DNA of 36,347 nucleotides from Teichococcus vastitatis (GCF_003604215.1 NZ_QXGS01000029.1:1-36347), one strand, 5' to 3'; shown: positions 15,425 through 23,550, counted from the stretch's first letter. Notes: generated by a model from the letters alone, not told the origin. A program made the numbers and translations.

Positions 15425-16171
15425 TCAGGCGGCATCGCCCAGGATGCGGGCGGCCAGGGTATTGCCGGTGTAGATCTCGGCGAAGCCGGCGCGGATCATC
15501 TCGGTGATGCGATCCAGCCGGCGCGCGATATGGGCCTGCATCAGCGCCGCCCCCGCCCCGGCGTCGCGGGCGCGCAGCAGGGCGACCATGGTGGCGTGCT
15601 CGTCGGTCCAGTGGCCCGGCTGGCCCTTGTCCAGGTCGATCCAGCGGATGAAGCGCATGCGCTCGTTCAGGGAGCGGAGGGAGCGCAGCATCTCGGCATT
15701 ATCGGCCAGGGCCACCAGATGGGTGTGGAAGGCCTCGTCGGCGGCAAGCTGGGCCAAGGCGTCCTGCCCGGTGGAATGCTGGGTGCGCCGCGCCAGCGCG
15801 TCGAGCTGGTCCAGCCCGCCCTCATCCGCCCGCTCGGCGGCCAAGCGCAGAGCGCCGATCTCCAGCGTGGCCCGGTATTCGTACAGCGTCAGCACGCGCT
15901 TCGGGTCGAGCGGCAGCACCGAATAGCCGCGGTTCACCGTGGCCTCCAGGAAGCCCTCCGCCGCCAGGCGGTTCAGCGCCTCGCGCAGCGGCGTCCGGCT
16001 GACGCCCAGCCGGCGGGCCAGCTCCACCTCGTTGATGCGTTCCGAGGGGCGCAGCCGGTAGAACACCGCCATCGCCTTGACCCGCGCATAGACCCGGTCG
16101 GCGGAGCGCAGCGGCGCGCCGGCCAGGGCATCGGCGGCGGGTTCGGGATCGGCTCCGAGACTGCGGGTCAT
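15425..16171 (-). CDS. GntR-family transcriptional regulator, FadR/FCD subfamily
   Basis: This 248-residue regulator has a winged helix-turn-helix at about residues 25-90, with INEVELARRLGVSRTPLREA as the recognition region and GFLEATVNRGYSVLP as the wing. A C-terminal all-helical FCD ligand domain (about 95-225) includes DEAFHTHLVALADN, typical of metal-assisted carboxylate binding. The ATG at 16171 (MTRSLG) was chosen because the longer frame to 16234 adds a Cys-rich, non-conserved leader. It is the first gene of the leftward run and is divergent from the racemase gene, so it probably controls both directions from the 107-bp gap. FCD regulators normally sense the substrate or an intermediate of the adjoining catabolic pathway. 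Confidence 0.92.
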   Translation of the reverse strand: MTRSLGADPEPAADALAGAPLRSADRVYARVKAMAVFYRLRPSERINEVELARRLGVSRTPLREALNRLAAEGFLEATVNRGYSVLPLDPKRVLTLYEYRATLEIGALRLAAERADEGGLDQLDALARRTQHSTGQDALAQLAADEAFHTHLVALADNAEMLRSLRSLNERMRFIRWIDLDKGQPGHWTDEHATMVALLRARDAGAGAALMQAHIARRLDRITEMIRAGFAEIYTGNTLAARILGDAA

Positions 16172-16205
16172 CGCCGGGGGACGGTAGGGACAGAAGTGCA
16201 TACAG

Positions 16206-16225
16206 GTCAACACACAGACTTGACG
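16206..16225. promoter_or_regulatory. Candidate divergent promoter/operator region (back-to-back TTGAC elements)
   Basis: The 107-bp gap between the GntR and racemase genes contains GTCAA (16206-16210) and TTGAC (16220-16224) as an inverted repeat with a 9-nt spacer. Each copy is a -35-like hexamer facing its own gene (TTGACC leftwards, TTGACG rightwards). The -10 hexamers are weak. The inverted repeat could instead be, or overlap, the operator for the GntR protein. Confidence 0.35.
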
Positions 16226-16278
16226 CTGCTTCACCCCCGCCGCCAGACTGCCTGCCGATCATTCTACCGGGCTTCCCC

Positions 16279-17058
16279 ATGAGCACCCTTCCCCCTGTTG
16301 ACCCGCGCCGCGGTTCCCCGCCCTCTGCCGCAGGGCCGCGCGGGATCGCCCGGGGCGGCAAGGCCGTCTATGGCGCGCCGCTCGGCATCCTGATGCTGGA
16401 AGCACGCTTTCCCCGCATCCTGGGCGACATGGGCAACGGCGCCACCTGGCCCTTCCCGGTGCTGTACCGCGTGGTGCGCGGCGCCAGCCCCGAACGCGTG
16501 GTGCTGAACGGCGCCCAGGGCCTGCTCGGCGAGTTCCTCGACGCCGCCGCCGAACTGGTGCGGCTGGGCGCCGAGGCCATCACCACCAATTGCGGCTTCC
16601 TGTCGCTGTTCCAGCGGGAGATCGCGGCGCATGTGGGCGTGCCGGTCGCCACCTCCTCGCTGCTGCAGGTGCCGTGGGTGCAGGCGATGCTGCCGCCGGG
16701 CCGGCGTGTCGGCCTGATCACCGTCAGCGCCGCGACCCTGACCCCGCGCCACCTGGAAGCCGCCGGCGTGCCGGCGGACATCCCGGTGGCCGGCACCGAG
16801 AACGGGCGCGAATTCTTCCGGGTGCTGATCCGGGCCGAACGGGACGACATGGACATCGACCTGGCCGAGCAGGACATCCTGGCGGCCGGGCGCGAGCTGG
16901 TGGCGAAGCATCCGGAGGTCGGCGCCATCGTGCTGGAATGCACCAACATGCCGCCCTACGCGGCGGCGCTGCAGCGGGAGCTCGGCCTGCCGGTCTACGA
17001 CATCTATTCCATGATCACCTATTTCCACGCCGGCATCCGCCCGCGCAACTTCGCCTGA
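16279..17058 (+). CDS. Aspartate/glutamate racemase superfamily protein
   Basis: This 259-residue protein has the Asp/Glu-racemase fold, which uses two opposed cysteines for cofactor-free chemistry at an alpha carbon. Both candidate cysteines are visible, in AITTNCGFLSLFQ (first half) and IVLECTNMPPYAAAL (second half). The opening PLGILMLEARFPRILGDMGN, followed by TWPFPVLYRVVRGASPERVV, places it in the branch annotated only as racemase family, not with MurI or hydantoin racemase HyuE. No strong ribosome-binding site precedes the ATG. It is divergent from the GntR-led operon and 17 bp upstream of a D-2-hydroxyacid dehydrogenase, so the two probably form a second arm of the same regulon. Racemisation of an amino or hydroxy acid is plausible but unproven. 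Confidence 0.87.
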   Translation: MSTLPPVDPRRGSPPSAAGPRGIARGGKAVYGAPLGILMLEARFPRILGDMGNGATWPFPVLYRVVRGASPERVVLNGAQGLLGEFLDAAAELVRLGAEAITTNCGFLSLFQREIAAHVGVPVATSSLLQVPWVQAMLPPGRRVGLITVSAATLTPRHLEAAGVPADIPVAGTENGREFFRVLIRAERDDMDIDLAEQDILAAGRELVAKHPEVGAIVLECTNMPPYAAALQRELGLPVYDIYSMITYFHAGIRPRNFA

Positions 17059-17075
17059 ACCGCAAAGGAACCATC

Positions 17076-18047
17076 ATGGCCAAGATCTGGACGGGCGACG
17101 CGCCCGTGCTCTGCCTCGCCCACGGCGCCTATGACCTGGAAACCGCGTTGCGCGCCCAGGGCTGGACCGGCCCGGCGAAGGTCTTCAAATCCAAGGACGA
17201 GCTGATGGCCAACCTGGCCGAGGTCGAGGCACTGGTGATCTCCGGCTTCTGGACCGACGACATCCTGGACCAGGCGCCGAAGCTGAAGCTGGTGCAGTCC
17301 ATCAGCGCCGGCACCGAGCGCTACGGCCTCGAGGCGTTCCGCGCGCGCGGCGTGCACCTGTGCAGCGGCCAGGGCGTCAATGTGAACGCCGTGTCCGACC
17401 ACGCCATGGCCCTTCTGCTGAGCCTGACCCGCCGCGTCAACGAGGCGGTGGCCAACCAGGGGAAGCATGAATGGCGCGGCATGATCTCCGACCCGGCGCA
17501 GCGCGAGGCGGAGCTGGAAGGCTCCACCCTGGTGATCCTGGGCCTGGGCGGCATCGGCGGGCGGCTGGCGCGGCTGGCCCAGGCGTTCGGCATGCGCGTC
17601 ATTGGCCTCAAGCGCAACCGTTCCGGCGCCAACCCGGATGGCATCGAGTTGCGCGGGCCGGAGGAGCTGCAGGCGCTGGCCGCCGAGGCGGACGTGCTGG
17701 CGCTCACCTGCCCGTTGACGCCCGAGACGCGCGGCATCGTCTCGGCCGAGGTGCTGCGGGCAATGAAGCCCTCCGCCTTTCTGATCAACGTGGCGCGCGG
17801 CCCGGTGGTGGATGAGGCGGCGCTGGCGGAGGTGCTGCGCGCGGGCGGCATCCGCGGCGCCGGGCTCGACACCTTCGTGGAGGAGCCGCTCGACCCCGCC
17901 TCGCCGCTGTGGGACGCGCCCAACACGGTGATCACGCCACATTCGGCGGGCGAGACCCAGTTCTACGAGCGCAACGTGATCCGGCTGCTGCTGCAGAACA
18001 TCGCTGCGCTGGAGAAGGGCGAAGCGCTGGTCAACAAGGTGGCCTGA
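17076..18047 (+). CDS. D-2-hydroxyacid dehydrogenase (NAD-dependent)
   Basis: This 323-residue protein of the D-isomer-specific 2-hydroxyacid dehydrogenase family interconverts a 2-oxo acid and its D-2-hydroxy acid with NAD(P). The cofactor motif is GLGGIGGRLARLAQAFGM. The catalytic Arg lies in INVARGPVVDEAALAEVL, the Glu in GAGLDTFVEEPLDPASPLW and the His in VITPHSAGE. The ATG follows AAAGGAA by a few bases. Directly behind the racemase-family gene, it could reduce the keto acid produced by the divergent D-amino-acid dehydrogenase, or oxidise a hydroxy-acid part of the imported compound. The substrate is not predictable from the sequence. Confidence 0.93.
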   Translation: MAKIWTGDAPVLCLAHGAYDLETALRAQGWTGPAKVFKSKDELMANLAEVEALVISGFWTDDILDQAPKLKLVQSISAGTERYGLEAFRARGVHLCSGQGVNVNAVSDHAMALLLSLTRRVNEAVANQGKHEWRGMISDPAQREAELEGSTLVILGLGGIGGRLARLAQAFGMRVIGLKRNRSGANPDGIELRGPEELQALAAEADVLALTCPLTPETRGIVSAEVLRAMKPSAFLINVARGPVVDEAALAEVLRAGGIRGAGLDTFVEEPLDPASPLWDAPNTVITPHSAGETQFYERNVIRLLLQNIAALEKGEALVNKVA

Positions 18048-18128
18048 TCGCCGGCACCCCACTCCCCCACCCAAAGATGAACCGGCGGCAATCTTGTGAC
18101 CGCCCGGCCCGCACCCGATCTGTGGGGC

Positions 18129-18941
18129 ATGATCGACGCAAAAGCTCTGTTGAACCAGTTCCTCGGCGCCGCCCGGACGCCGGGGGCGCCCCAGGGGAGC
18201 CAGGGCGTCTCGCCCTGGACCCAGCCCGGCGCCTCGCCGCCGACTCCGCCCCAGGCCTGGAGCGGCGGCAACATGAGCGGCCTCGCCGAGGCTGCCAAGC
18301 AGGTCCTCGGTTCGGGCGGCAAGCCGGCCGGGGGCGGCTTCGGCGGGCTGGCCGGCGCCGCGGCGGCGGGCGGGCTGATGTCGGTGCTGATGGGCAAGAA
18401 GAACAAGAAGCGCGGCGGAGGCCTGCTCAGCCATGGCGGCGCGGCGCTGCTGGGGGCACTGGCCGACCGCGCCTTTCAGAACTGGCAGGCGGGGCGGCAG
18501 CCCGGCGCGGTTGCCGCGGTGACGCCGGGCGACGCCGCTTCGGTGGATGCCCGGTTCCTGCCCGAGGCGCGGCCCGCCGCCGGCGGCGAGCCGTTCGAAC
18601 TGGCGCTGATCCGCGCGATGATCGGCGCCGCCCGCGCCGATGGCCACATCGATGCCGAGGAGCGCCGCCGCATCTTCGCGCAGGTGGAGCAGGCCGGGCT
18701 GGACGCCGAGGCCAAGGCCTTCGTATTCGATACGCTGGATGCGCCGGTCGGCGTCAGCGAGGTCGCCGCCGCCGCCAGCACGGCCGAACAGGCGGCGGAA
18801 CTCTACCTGGTGTCCCGGCTGGCGGTGGACCCGGACGACCCGGCCGAGCGGGCCTACCTGCAGGCGCTGGCGCACCGCCTGAAGCTGGCGCCGGAGCTGG
18901 TGGCGCATCTTGACCGGCAGGCCGACGCGGCGACGGCCTGA
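18129..18941 (+). CDS. DUF533 (TerB-like) protein, YebE type
   Basis: This 270-residue protein consists of a DUF533 opening MIDAKALLNQFLG, a Gly/Pro-rich linker (about 15-85) with glycine-rich hydrophobic stretches (GGFGGLAGAAAAGGLMSVLM, then GKKNKKR), and a C-terminal helical domain (about 155-265). The C-terminal domain has RAMIGAARADGHIDAEERRR, the acidic helix pattern of the TerB superfamily. The family is often linked to the inner membrane and stress responses, but no biochemical role is established. An in-frame GTG at 18096 would add 11 residues; the ATG at 18129 gives the family's usual start. It is separate from the 2-hydroxyacid dehydrogenase (81 bp) and convergent with the RNA methyltransferase gene. 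Confidence 0.85.
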   Translation: MIDAKALLNQFLGAARTPGAPQGSQGVSPWTQPGASPPTPPQAWSGGNMSGLAEAAKQVLGSGGKPAGGGFGGLAGAAAAGGLMSVLMGKKNKKRGGGLLSHGGAALLGALADRAFQNWQAGRQPGAVAAVTPGDAASVDARFLPEARPAAGGEPFELALIRAMIGAARADGHIDAEERRRIFAQVEQAGLDAEAKAFVFDTLDAPVGVSEVAAAASTAEQAAELYLVSRLAVDPDDPAERAYLQALAHRLKLAPELVAHLDRQADAATA

Positions 18942-18984
18942 CTTCGCATCGCGCGTCCCGTGCCGGCGACCCGTCGCGGGCGGC

Positions 18985-20100
18985 TCATGGCAGGGGACCG
19001 GTCCGGAACAGGGACACACGCAGCCCGCCATGCGGAACCGGCGCCGTGGCGGGCAGAAACGGCAATCCGGTCGCCTGCGCCAGCATGACCTCGCTGGTGA
19101 CGATCCCGACGCGCCAGCCGGCGAAACGGCTCATCAGCGTCTGCCCGAGAGCGCGGTAGAGCGGAAACAGCGCCGTGCGGTCGCCGATGCGGGTGCCATA
19201 GGGCGGGTTGGCGATCACCAGCCCCGGCGGCCCGGCAGGTGCGACCACGTCGCTGATCGTGCGCTGCTGGAACTCGGTGCCATCGGCCACGCCGGCGCGC
19301 TCGGCATTGGCGCGGCTCATGGTGACCGCCCCGGCATCCCGGTCGCTGCCATAGCACCGCGCCGCCGGAATGCGCCCGCTCCGCACCTCGCGCATGCGCT
19401 GCCAGGCCTCCGCGTCGAAGGTGGCGAGCTTCTCGAAGGCGAAGTGCCGGAAGCGGCCGGGGTTGAGCCGCGCCGCGATCTCCGCCGCCTCGATCACGAA
19501 GGTGCCCGATCCGCACATCGGGTCGAGCACCGGCTCCCTCCCGTCGAAGCCGCATTGCTGCAGAAACAGCGCAGCCATGGTTTCGCGCATCGGCGCCCGG
19601 TTCACGGCTTCCTTGTAGCCGCGCTTGTGCAGCAGCTCGCCGGAAGTATCGACGCTGATGGTGCAAAGGTCGTGCTCGATGCGGGCGCGCACCACCACCT
19701 CCGCCTCCGACGAGGCAGGGGCGCCGAGCCTGTCCCGGATGGCGGCCTCGATGCGCTCGGCCGCGGCGCCGCTGTGATAGATGCGCGAGCCGCTGCAGGA
19801 AGCCTCCACCCGGAACGGCACGTCCGGTCGCAGCACGCTGCCCCAGGCGACGTGGCGCGCCCGGCCATCGAGTTGCGCGAGGTGCAGGACCCGGAACGCA
19901 TCCAGCCGCGCCAGGATGCGGCCGGCGCCCCGGATCCACAGATTGGCGCGCCAGACTTCCGGCCAGCCACCCCTGATGACCACGCCGCCGGGAACAGCCC
20001 GGGGCTGCTTGAAGCCCTTGCCGCGGATCTCGGCGCACAGCACCGGCTCCAGCCCGGGCACCGTCGCCAGAAAGATCTCGAAATCGCTGTTCTTGGTCAT
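18985..20100 (-). CDS. THUMP-domain class I RNA methyltransferase (RlmL/YcbY N-half type)
   Basis: This 371-residue SAM-dependent methyltransferase has an N-terminal ferredoxin-like/THUMP RNA-binding part (about 1-160, opening FEIFLATVPGLEPVLCAEIR and including the THUMP-end motif LHKRGYKEAVNRAPMRET). A Rossmann methyltransferase domain follows. SAM motif I is EPVLDPMCGSGTFVIEAAEI and the catalytic motif IV is LVIANPPYGTRIGD; an NPPY of this kind indicates N-methylation of a base, as in 23S rRNA m2G2445 formation by RlmL. It is shorter than E. coli RlmL, which is fused to RlmK; single-domain forms are usual outside gammaproteobacteria. The 152-bp gap upstream makes it doubtful that it belongs to the sugar-acid operon. 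Confidence 0.9.
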   Translation of the reverse strand: MTKNSDFEIFLATVPGLEPVLCAEIRGKGFKQPRAVPGGVVIRGGWPEVWRANLWIRGAGRILARLDAFRVLHLAQLDGRARHVAWGSVLRPDVPFRVEASCSGSRIYHSGAAAERIEAAIRDRLGAPASSEAEVVVRARIEHDLCTISVDTSGELLHKRGYKEAVNRAPMRETMAALFLQQCGFDGREPVLDPMCGSGTFVIEAAEIAARLNPGRFRHFAFEKLATFDAEAWQRMREVRSGRIPAARCYGSDRDAGAVTMSRANAERAGVADGTEFQQRTISDVVAPAGPPGLVIANPPYGTRIGDRTALFPLYRALGQTLMSRFAGWRVGIVTSEVMLAQATGLPFLPATAPVPHGGLRVSLFRTGPLP

Positions 20101-20252
20101 CTCGCCCGCAAAGGAAGCACGGTTCGCCTCGGCACCCTGGCCGTCCGCTCCGGCGAGGAACAGGAGCGCGGACGCGGCGGGCTTGTACCACCCCGCCGGA
20201 GGCACGGCCATCGTGGCAGGCCGGGCGCCCTCCGGAATGCGCGGCCAGGCGG

Positions 20253-21011
20253 CTACTCCGCCACGATCACCCGGATGCCCCCGGCGCGGAACGGCGCGAG
20301 TTGCGCCTCGGTCGAGGCGGCGTCGGTGACCAGGGTGTAGCCGCGCGCCGGCCGGGCCCAGTGGGATTGCGAGGCGCGGCCGAGCTTGGACGCGTCGGCC
20401 AGCACGAACACCTCCGCCGCCTGTTCCATCATCAGCAGCTTCAGCGCCACCTGCTGCAGCGTCGCCTCGCACAGCCCGCGCCCGGCGATCACCCCGTCGG
20501 CGCCCATGAGGGCCTTGTCGGCGGTCATCCAGCGCAAGCCCTGTTCGGCCAGCGGACCGCTGGTGCTCATGCTGATCGGCCGCACCGCGCCGCCCAGCAG
20601 CACCAGCTCGATCTCCGGCGCCTGCGCCAGGGTCGTGATCAGCGGCAGGTTGTTGGTAATGACGCGGTGGCGCCCGTCGCGCAGCCACGGCGCCAGCGCC
20701 GCAACGGTGGAGCCGCCATCCAGGATCAGCGCGTCCCCGGGCCCGATCAGCGCCGCTGCGGCACGCGCGATGGCCGCCTTGGCGGCGCCGTGCTGCCGGA
20801 TGCGCGCGTCCAGGCTTTCCTCGGCCTCCGGATGCGCCGGCACCGCGCCGCCATAGGTGCGGGTGATCGCCCGCCGGTCCGACAGGGTCTGCAGGTCGCG
20901 GCGAATGGTGGAGGCGGACACGCCGAAGCGGGCCGCGAGAACCTCCACATCCGCTCGGCCGCTGGCCACCGCCGAGAGGATGGCCTCGCGGCGCGCCAGG
21001 CTGCGTCGCAT
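20253..21011 (-). CDS. DeoR-family transcriptional regulator
   Basis: This 252-residue regulator has an N-terminal DeoR helix-turn-helix (about residues 5-58; RREAILSAVASGRADVEVLA, then RFGVSASTIRRDLQTL, then the wing ITRTYGGAV). The C-terminal sugar-phosphate sensor domain has ALILDGGSTVAALAPWL, VITNNLPLI, ADKALMGADGV and VFVLADASKLGR. DeoR proteins normally repress sugar catabolism operons and are released by a phosphorylated intermediate. Here the likely signal is a four-carbon acid phosphate or dihydroxyacetone phosphate, because the gene starts 11 bp after the PdxA2-type gene and is co-transcribed with the kinase. Confidence 0.93.
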   Translation of the reverse strand: MRRSLARREAILSAVASGRADVEVLAARFGVSASTIRRDLQTLSDRRAITRTYGGAVPAHPEAEESLDARIRQHGAAKAAIARAAAALIGPGDALILDGGSTVAALAPWLRDGRHRVITNNLPLITTLAQAPEIELVLLGGAVRPISMSTSGPLAEQGLRWMTADKALMGADGVIAGRGLCEATLQQVALKLLMMEQAAEVFVLADASKLGRASQSHWARPARGYTLVTDAASTEAQLAPFRAGGIRVIVAE

Positions 21012-21022
21012 GGCGGCCGGGA

Positions 21023-22033
21023 TCAGCCGCGGCGCGGCGCGAGGTCGACCGCCTGCTTCAGCGCCTCGACGAGGCTGCCGTCATCGGCGATGCCCTTTCC
21101 GGCGATGTCGAAGGCGGTGCCGTGATCCACCGAGGTGCGCACCACCGGCAGGCCGATGGTGATGTTCACTCCCGCCTCCAGCCCCATCACCTTGACCGGG
21201 GCATGCCCCTGGTCGTGGTACATGGCGACCACGAGGTCGAAATCGCCCCGCGCGGCGCGGAAGAACAGGGTGTCGGCCGGCAGCGGGCCTTCCACCGCCC
21301 AGCCCTTGGCCTGGCATTCCCGTACGGCGGGGATGATCTTTTCTTCCTCCTCGCCCTGGCCGAACAGCCCGTTCTCACCGGCATGCGGGTTGATGCCGCA
21401 GACGCCGATGCGCGGATTGTCGAAACCCGCCTTCACCAGCGTGGCGCGGCCGCGCTCGATCACGCGGAACACCAGGCCCGGCTCGATCCTCCGGATCGCG
21501 TCGATCAGCCCGACATGGGTGGTGACGTGGATCACGCGCAGCTTCGGCGCCACCAGCATCATCGACACTTCCGGCGTGTTGGTCAGCGTCGCCAGCAGCT
21601 CGGTGTGGCCGGGATATTTGTGCCCGGCGGCGTGCAGCGCCTCCTTGGACAGCGGCGCGGTGCAGATGGCATCCGCCTGCCCGGCCTCGACCAGCCGCGT
21701 GGCGCGCTCGATATAGCGGAAGGCGGCCTCGCCCGAGAGTGGCAGCACCTTGCCGAAGGGATGCCCCGCGGGGATCAGGCCCAAATCCACCACATCCGCC
21801 GTGCCGCAGACGAACCCCGCCTCGGCCGGGGTCTGCACCGCCCGCACCGCCAGGGCGGAGCCGATCAGCCCGCCCGCCTCGCGCAGCCGCCCGGCATCGC
21901 CCACCACCAGCGGGCGGCACATGGCGTAGACCTCCGGCCGGGCCAGGGCCTTCAGGATGATCTCTGGGCCGATGCCCGAGGCGTCGCCCATAGTGATGGC
22001 GACGATCGGCCGGGTGTCGGGAGTCTGCATCAT
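21023..22033 (-). CDS. pdxA2: PdxA2-type 4-phospho-D-threonate/D-erythronate dehydrogenase
   Basis: This 336-residue protein of the PdxA family oxidises a 4-phosphorylated hydroxy acid with NAD and then decarboxylates it. Landmarks are IVAITMGDASGIGPEIILKA, ICTAPLSKEALHAAGHKYPG followed by HTELLA, the metal-binding His in VIHVTTHVGL, GICGINPHAGENG-like VCGINPHAGENGLFG, MYHDQGHAPVKVMG and TSVDHGTAFDIAGKG. The same fold serves vitamin B6 synthesis (PdxA). However, this copy is coupled by a 4-nt overlap to a DUF1537 kinase and followed by a DeoR regulator, the arrangement shown for D-threonate and D-erythronate catabolism, where the product is dihydroxyacetone phosphate. I therefore favour PdxA2. 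The start is the first of two tandem ATGs. Confidence 0.88.
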   Translation of the reverse strand: MMQTPDTRPIVAITMGDASGIGPEIILKALARPEVYAMCRPLVVGDAGRLREAGGLIGSALAVRAVQTPAEAGFVCGTADVVDLGLIPAGHPFGKVLPLSGEAAFRYIERATRLVEAGQADAICTAPLSKEALHAAGHKYPGHTELLATLTNTPEVSMMLVAPKLRVIHVTTHVGLIDAIRRIEPGLVFRVIERGRATLVKAGFDNPRIGVCGINPHAGENGLFGQGEEEEKIIPAVRECQAKGWAVEGPLPADTLFFRAARGDFDLVVAMYHDQGHAPVKVMGLEAGVNITIGLPVVRTSVDHGTAFDIAGKGIADDGSLVEALKQAVDLAPRRG

Positions 22034-23298
22034 GATGCGGTTCCGGTGCGTTGGCGCAGCCGTTCCAGGCTGCGCAGGATGGTGGTGCCGTCGCCGAAGG
22101 CGCCCGCCTTGGTCATCACCGGCAGGTGCAGGGCGCCGAGGGTCAGGCCGAGCGGCACGCCGGGCTCCACCTCGTCCAGCAGCCGGATGCCGTGCACGCC
22201 GAGGCGGCGCAGCAGCGCACAGGCGGTTTCCCCGCCGGTGGCGAACAGCCCGCCCATGCCGCCGACGGCCGGCGCCAGCAGCATCGCCAGCGCCTCCGCC
22301 AGCGCCGCGCCCCGGTTCAGCTCCGCGGCCGGATCGGCGGCGATCTCCACCAGGGTGTCGCGGCCGGCGCCGAGGGCCGCGGCGATCTCCTGCCGGAGCA
22401 CGGCCCAGCGCGGATGTGCCTCGCCGGCGCGCAGCAGGGCGGCGGGCAAGGTGAAGCGCGGCGCCCCGGTGGCGGCCAGCGCCTCGGCCGCGGCCCGCGA
22501 TGCCTCGGCCACCGAGCCCACCACCACCAAGGCCCCGCCATGGCGGCGCGGCAGCGCGGGAGAAGCGGCCGGCGTTTCCGGCAGGGCGGCGGCCAGGGCC
22601 GCCGCGATGCCGCCGGAGCCGACCCACAGCACGCTGTCGGCCAGGGGCAGGCTGGCCCGCGCCAGCGCCTCGAGATCCGCTGCCTCCGTCGCATCGCACA
22701 CCACCGCGTCGAGGCCGCCCGCCTGCGCCGCCCGCAGCGCCTCCGCCAACGCCGCGGCGCCGCCGCGCATCTGGCCGAGCGGCAGGGTCCAGGCCTTGAG
22801 CCCGGCAGAGCCCAGCACGGCCAAGAGGTCGGCGCTGTTGTAGCTGTGGTCCCTCGCCCAGAGCGGCGTGGCTTCCAGCGGCACGCCCCACAGCCGCACG
22901 CAGCCATTCTCGGTGGTGCGGCCGGTGGCCGGAAAGGCCGGCGCGACCAGGGCCAGGCGCGGCTGCCCGGCGTCGCGCAACAGGGCAAGGCTGCCCGCCA
23001 GCTCCGCTGCCGGCTGGCCACGCAGGGTGGAATCGATCTTCTTGATCAGCGCCGGGCGGGCACCGCCGGATAGGTGCGGGCGCAGCAGCGTGGCGTGGCG
23101 CGCCGCCGCCGCGGTCGGCGGCAGGCGCCGGCTGTCGGCATCGATGGCCAGGGCGCCGGGCCGCGCGCCGGCTCCACCGGCCGCATCGTGCCAAGCCACC
23201 ATCGCCTCCAGGCCGCGGCGGGCGAAGGCGATGGCGCAATCCGCCGCCCCCGTCAGGTCATCGGCCAGGATCAGCCACCTGCCCGGCTCCAACCGCAT
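22030..23298 (-). CDS. Four-carbon acid sugar kinase (DUF1537, DtnK/OtnK family)
   Basis: This 422-residue kinase phosphorylates the 4-OH of threonate- or erythronate-like acids with ATP. The N-terminal substrate domain shows WLILADDLTGAADCAIAFAR (about residues 7-26), IDADSRRLP, ALIKKIDSTLRGQPAAEL and VAPAFPATGRTTENGC. The C-terminal nucleotide domain has LVVVGSVAEASRAAAEAL, LFATGGETACALLRRLGVHG and LPVMTKAGAFGDGTTI, the usual family end. The ATG at 23298 is preferred over an adjacent TTG. Pairing with PdxA2 rather than OtnC/OtnI points to D-threonate or D-erythronate, with D-threonate kinase (DtnK) the commonest partner. It is the first gene of the operon; no transporter for the acid lies beside it. 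Confidence 0.9.
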   Translation of the reverse strand: MRLEPGRWLILADDLTGAADCAIAFARRGLEAMVAWHDAAGGAGARPGALAIDADSRRLPPTAAAARHATLLRPHLSGGARPALIKKIDSTLRGQPAAELAGSLALLRDAGQPRLALVAPAFPATGRTTENGCVRLWGVPLEATPLWARDHSYNSADLLAVLGSAGLKAWTLPLGQMRGGAAALAEALRAAQAGGLDAVVCDATEAADLEALARASLPLADSVLWVGSGGIAAALAAALPETPAASPALPRRHGGALVVVGSVAEASRAAAEALAATGAPRFTLPAALLRAGEAHPRWAVLRQEIAAALGAGRDTLVEIAADPAAELNRGAALAEALAMLLAPAVGGMGGLFATGGETACALLRRLGVHGIRLLDEVEPGVPLGLTLGALHLPVMTKAGAFGDGTTILRSLERLRQRTGTAS

Positions 23299-23448
23299 CA
23301 AGGCAGCCCCGCAGCGGCCGAGCCGGCCGCTGCCGCGCCGGGTGTTCCGGAACGAATCGCGGGATCGCTCCCCGCGGGGACAGGCTCGGACAACGACGGC
23401 ACGGGGTGCTCCTCGTGGAAGCTGCGCGTTCCACGCATCGAAATACGG

Positions 23449-23477
23449 AGAATATGCTTATGCTGGGCAGAGAGCAA
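23449..23477 (-). promoter_or_regulatory. Candidate sigma-70 promoter for the sugar-acid kinase operon
   Basis: On the minus strand TTGCTC (23472-23477) and TATTCT (23449-23454) are separated by exactly 17 nt. They match the -35 and -10 consensus at 3/6 and 4/6 positions. The site lies about 150 bp upstream of the kinase ATG, in locally A/T-rich DNA, and no other good pair was seen. The DeoR operator would be expected nearby but was not identified. Confidence 0.4.
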
Positions 23478-23550
23478 AGTCGCTACCCGAGGATCGAGCG
23501 ATATCGGCGGATTGGGCCTCATGAGTCCGCGCGTTCTGCGCAGCAGGCCA

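Noticed and set aside
16279-17058. Hydantoin racemase (HyuE) or glutamate racemase (MurI)
   Set aside because: The two-cysteine fold is shared, but the opening LEARFPRILGDMGN and the overall sequence do not match the HyuE or MurI patterns I know, so only the superfamily name is used.
21023-22033. PdxA of vitamin B6 synthesis
   Set aside because: Overlap with a DUF1537 kinase gene and a following DeoR gene fits the catabolic PdxA2 arrangement better. The fold alone does not separate the two.
23298-23524. 74-codon minus-strand open frame upstream of the sugar-acid kinase
   Set aside because: There is no recognisable family and the start is weak. It overlaps the candidate promoter and extends into the region before the kinase start, so it is more likely leader DNA.
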